Source: Pseudomonas oryzihabitans NBRC 102199 (GTDB lineage Bacteria; Pseudomonadota; Gammaproteobacteria; Pseudomonadales; Pseudomonadaceae). From it: 64,000 bases of DNA. The notes below the pieces were generated by a model, which had not been told where the DNA came from, searched no databases, and was given only the letters and a program-made list of their open reading frames with translations. The stretch lies in the NCBI RefSeq assembly GCF_000730625.1, contig NZ_BBIT01000002.1, positions 124,001-188,000 on the forward strand. The letters run 5' to 3'. The position numbers were made by a program, and so were the translations under genes. Positions 63,270-64,000 of the stretch are shown here, piece after piece. The first letter of the stretch is position 1; each line of letters opens with the position of its first letter.

Positions 63270-64000
63270 TTACTCGTCGTCTTCTCCGGCGAAGATCAGG
63301 CTGCCCTGCTGGAGCAGTTCGCGGATCAGGCGCATGGCATCGTCGTCCTGCAGCCAGGGCGCGAGATTGGCCTCGTGCAGGACGTCCGCCGAGCATAGCA
63401 GGTCGAGCAGCGGTTGCAGCCGCATGGGCAGCAGGCGGCTCTGGCCGCTGGCGAAGACCATCACCTCGTCTTCCAGGCGACTCCAGGCGATGCGGCCGCT
63501 GGGGTTGCGCATCAGCAGGGCGCCTTCGTCGAGTTCCTTGCGCAGCTGCTTGGCGCTGAGGTTTTCTCCGGCGACGCGCTCCGGGTAGCGCGGCTCGGTC
63601 ATGTGCTGGCCGAACCAGGCCAGCAGCAGGCGATCGTCGCTCAGGTGACGCTCCATGAGGCCGCGCAGCCGCTCGATGGCCTCGGGCGGAATCTCCGCCG
63701 GATGCTCGCTGGCCGGGGCGCAGCCGGCGTCGCTGTAGCGCTCGTCCTCGGGGATGAACTGGTTGAGGAAGTCGGTGAAGTGGGTGAGCACCTCGCCGGC
63801 ACTGGGGGCGCGGAAGCCGATGGAGTAGGTCATGCACTCGTCTTCGGCGATGCCGTCGTGGGCCAGGCCCGGTGGCAGATAGAGCATGTCGCCCGGTTCC
63901 AGCACCCATTCGTCGGTCTGCTGGAAGTCGGCGAGGATCTTCAGCTCCAGGCCGTCGATCAGCGGGCTGTCGGCGGTGCACGGCTGACCGATGCGCCAGC
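63270..64000 (-). CDS. roxA: Ribosomal protein L16 arginine hydroxylase (YcfD/RoxA), 5' end beyond window
   Basis: The C-terminal 243 codons of a JmjC-type cupin oxygenase that uses 2-oxoglutarate and Fe(II) to hydroxylate an Arg of ribosomal protein L16. The visible part includes WRIGQPCTADSP, the cupin strand EWVLEPGDMLYLPPGLAHDG (second iron-binding His in LAHDG), and YSIGFRAPSAGEVL, followed by the helical dimerisation and winged-helix tail. The first iron ligands (HxD) lie outside the window. The gene reads off the right edge on the minus strand and probably shares an operon with the next two genes. Confidence 0.9.
   Translation of the reverse strand, partial: WRIGQPCTADSPLIDGLELKILADFQQTDEWVLEPGDMLYLPPGLAHDGIAEDECMTYSIGFRAPSAGEVLTHFTDFLNQFIPEDERYSDAGCAPASEHPAEIPPEAIERLRGLMERHLSDDRLLLAWFGQHMTEPRYPERVAGENLSAKQLRKELDEGALLMRNPSGRIAWSRLEDEVMVFASGQSRLLPMRLQPLLDLLCSADVLHEANLAPWLQDDDAMRLIRELLQQGSLIFAGEDDE

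Noticed and set aside
1-64000. Search for CRISPR arrays, tRNA/rRNA genes, prophage, transposases and defence islands
   Set aside because: No regularly spaced repeats, cloverleaf-like sequences or recognisable mobile or defence proteins were seen on either strand.

Overview
The window is high-GC DNA from a Pseudomonas-type gammaproteobacterium. The evidence is a complete nuoABCDEFGHIJKLMN operon with fused nuoCD, an aot-type arginine/ornithine ABC operon that includes the desuccinylase-like gene typical of pseudomonads, the block DUF1853 / NAD kinase / metallophosphoesterase / rhomboid, and a nitrate-assimilation locus with a PP2C-kinase fusion. The species is not fixed by the sequence. I see no rRNA, tRNA, CRISPR array, prophage or insertion sequence. 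Nearly all of the window looks like core chromosome.

Region by region: (1) 1-7.2 kb holds the start of an MscS-type channel, an AraC regulator overlapping a nitrilase-fold protein that has lost its catalytic Cys and Lys, divergent fadH, a coiled-coil protein of unknown role and a PLP-dependent desulfhydrase-like enzyme. (2) 7.2-15.7 kb holds DUF1853, NAD kinase, a phosphoesterase, a rhomboid protease, a TPP-dependent oxidase-like enzyme, a 142-bp palindromic MITE-like repeat, PrmB and a DEAD-box helicase. (3) 15.7-27.5 kb holds a GAF-GGDEF-EAL protein, the ergothioneine pair egtBD, a maltoporin-family porin, a hydroxyacid dehydrogenase, full-length Lhr helicase and a TorF-type porin. (4) 28-32.4 kb is the aotJQM-O-P operon, with an attenuating terminator after aotJ and no argR downstream. 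(5) 32.9-37.2 kb holds membrane proteins plus the ATP-dependent ligase and MBL exonuclease of the ligase-associated repair module. (6) 37.2-44.5 kb is nitrate assimilation: PP2C-kinase, NIT-ANTAR regulator, nrtABD and cobA. (7) 44.6-46.6 kb is an M13 metallopeptidase. (8) 46.7-61.7 kb is the nuo operon, ending in a clear terminator. (9) 62-64 kb holds a secretin-short-domain protein, a DUF7931-like protein and the RoxA/YcfD ribosomal oxygenase, cut by the window end.

The most informative regulatory structure is in the nitrate cluster. nrtA and cobA each have a sigma-54 type promoter (TGGCAC-N5-CTGCA), followed immediately by a leader with hairpins and a T-tailed terminator. In the cobA leader the two hairpins have 6-nt loops with A at position 1 and G at position 4, the signature read by ANTAR antiterminators. 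The second hairpin shares bases with the terminator, so the two cannot form together. The NIT-ANTAR regulator that would bind them is encoded next door. The reductase genes (nirBD, nasC) usually found with this leader are absent between it and cobA, which suggests a deletion or relocation that left the switch driving cobA alone, and possibly the DNA-repair genes behind it.

The nuo genes form one tightly packed transcription unit with several ATGA overlaps. A sigma-70-like promoter and two palindromes lie upstream of nuoA.
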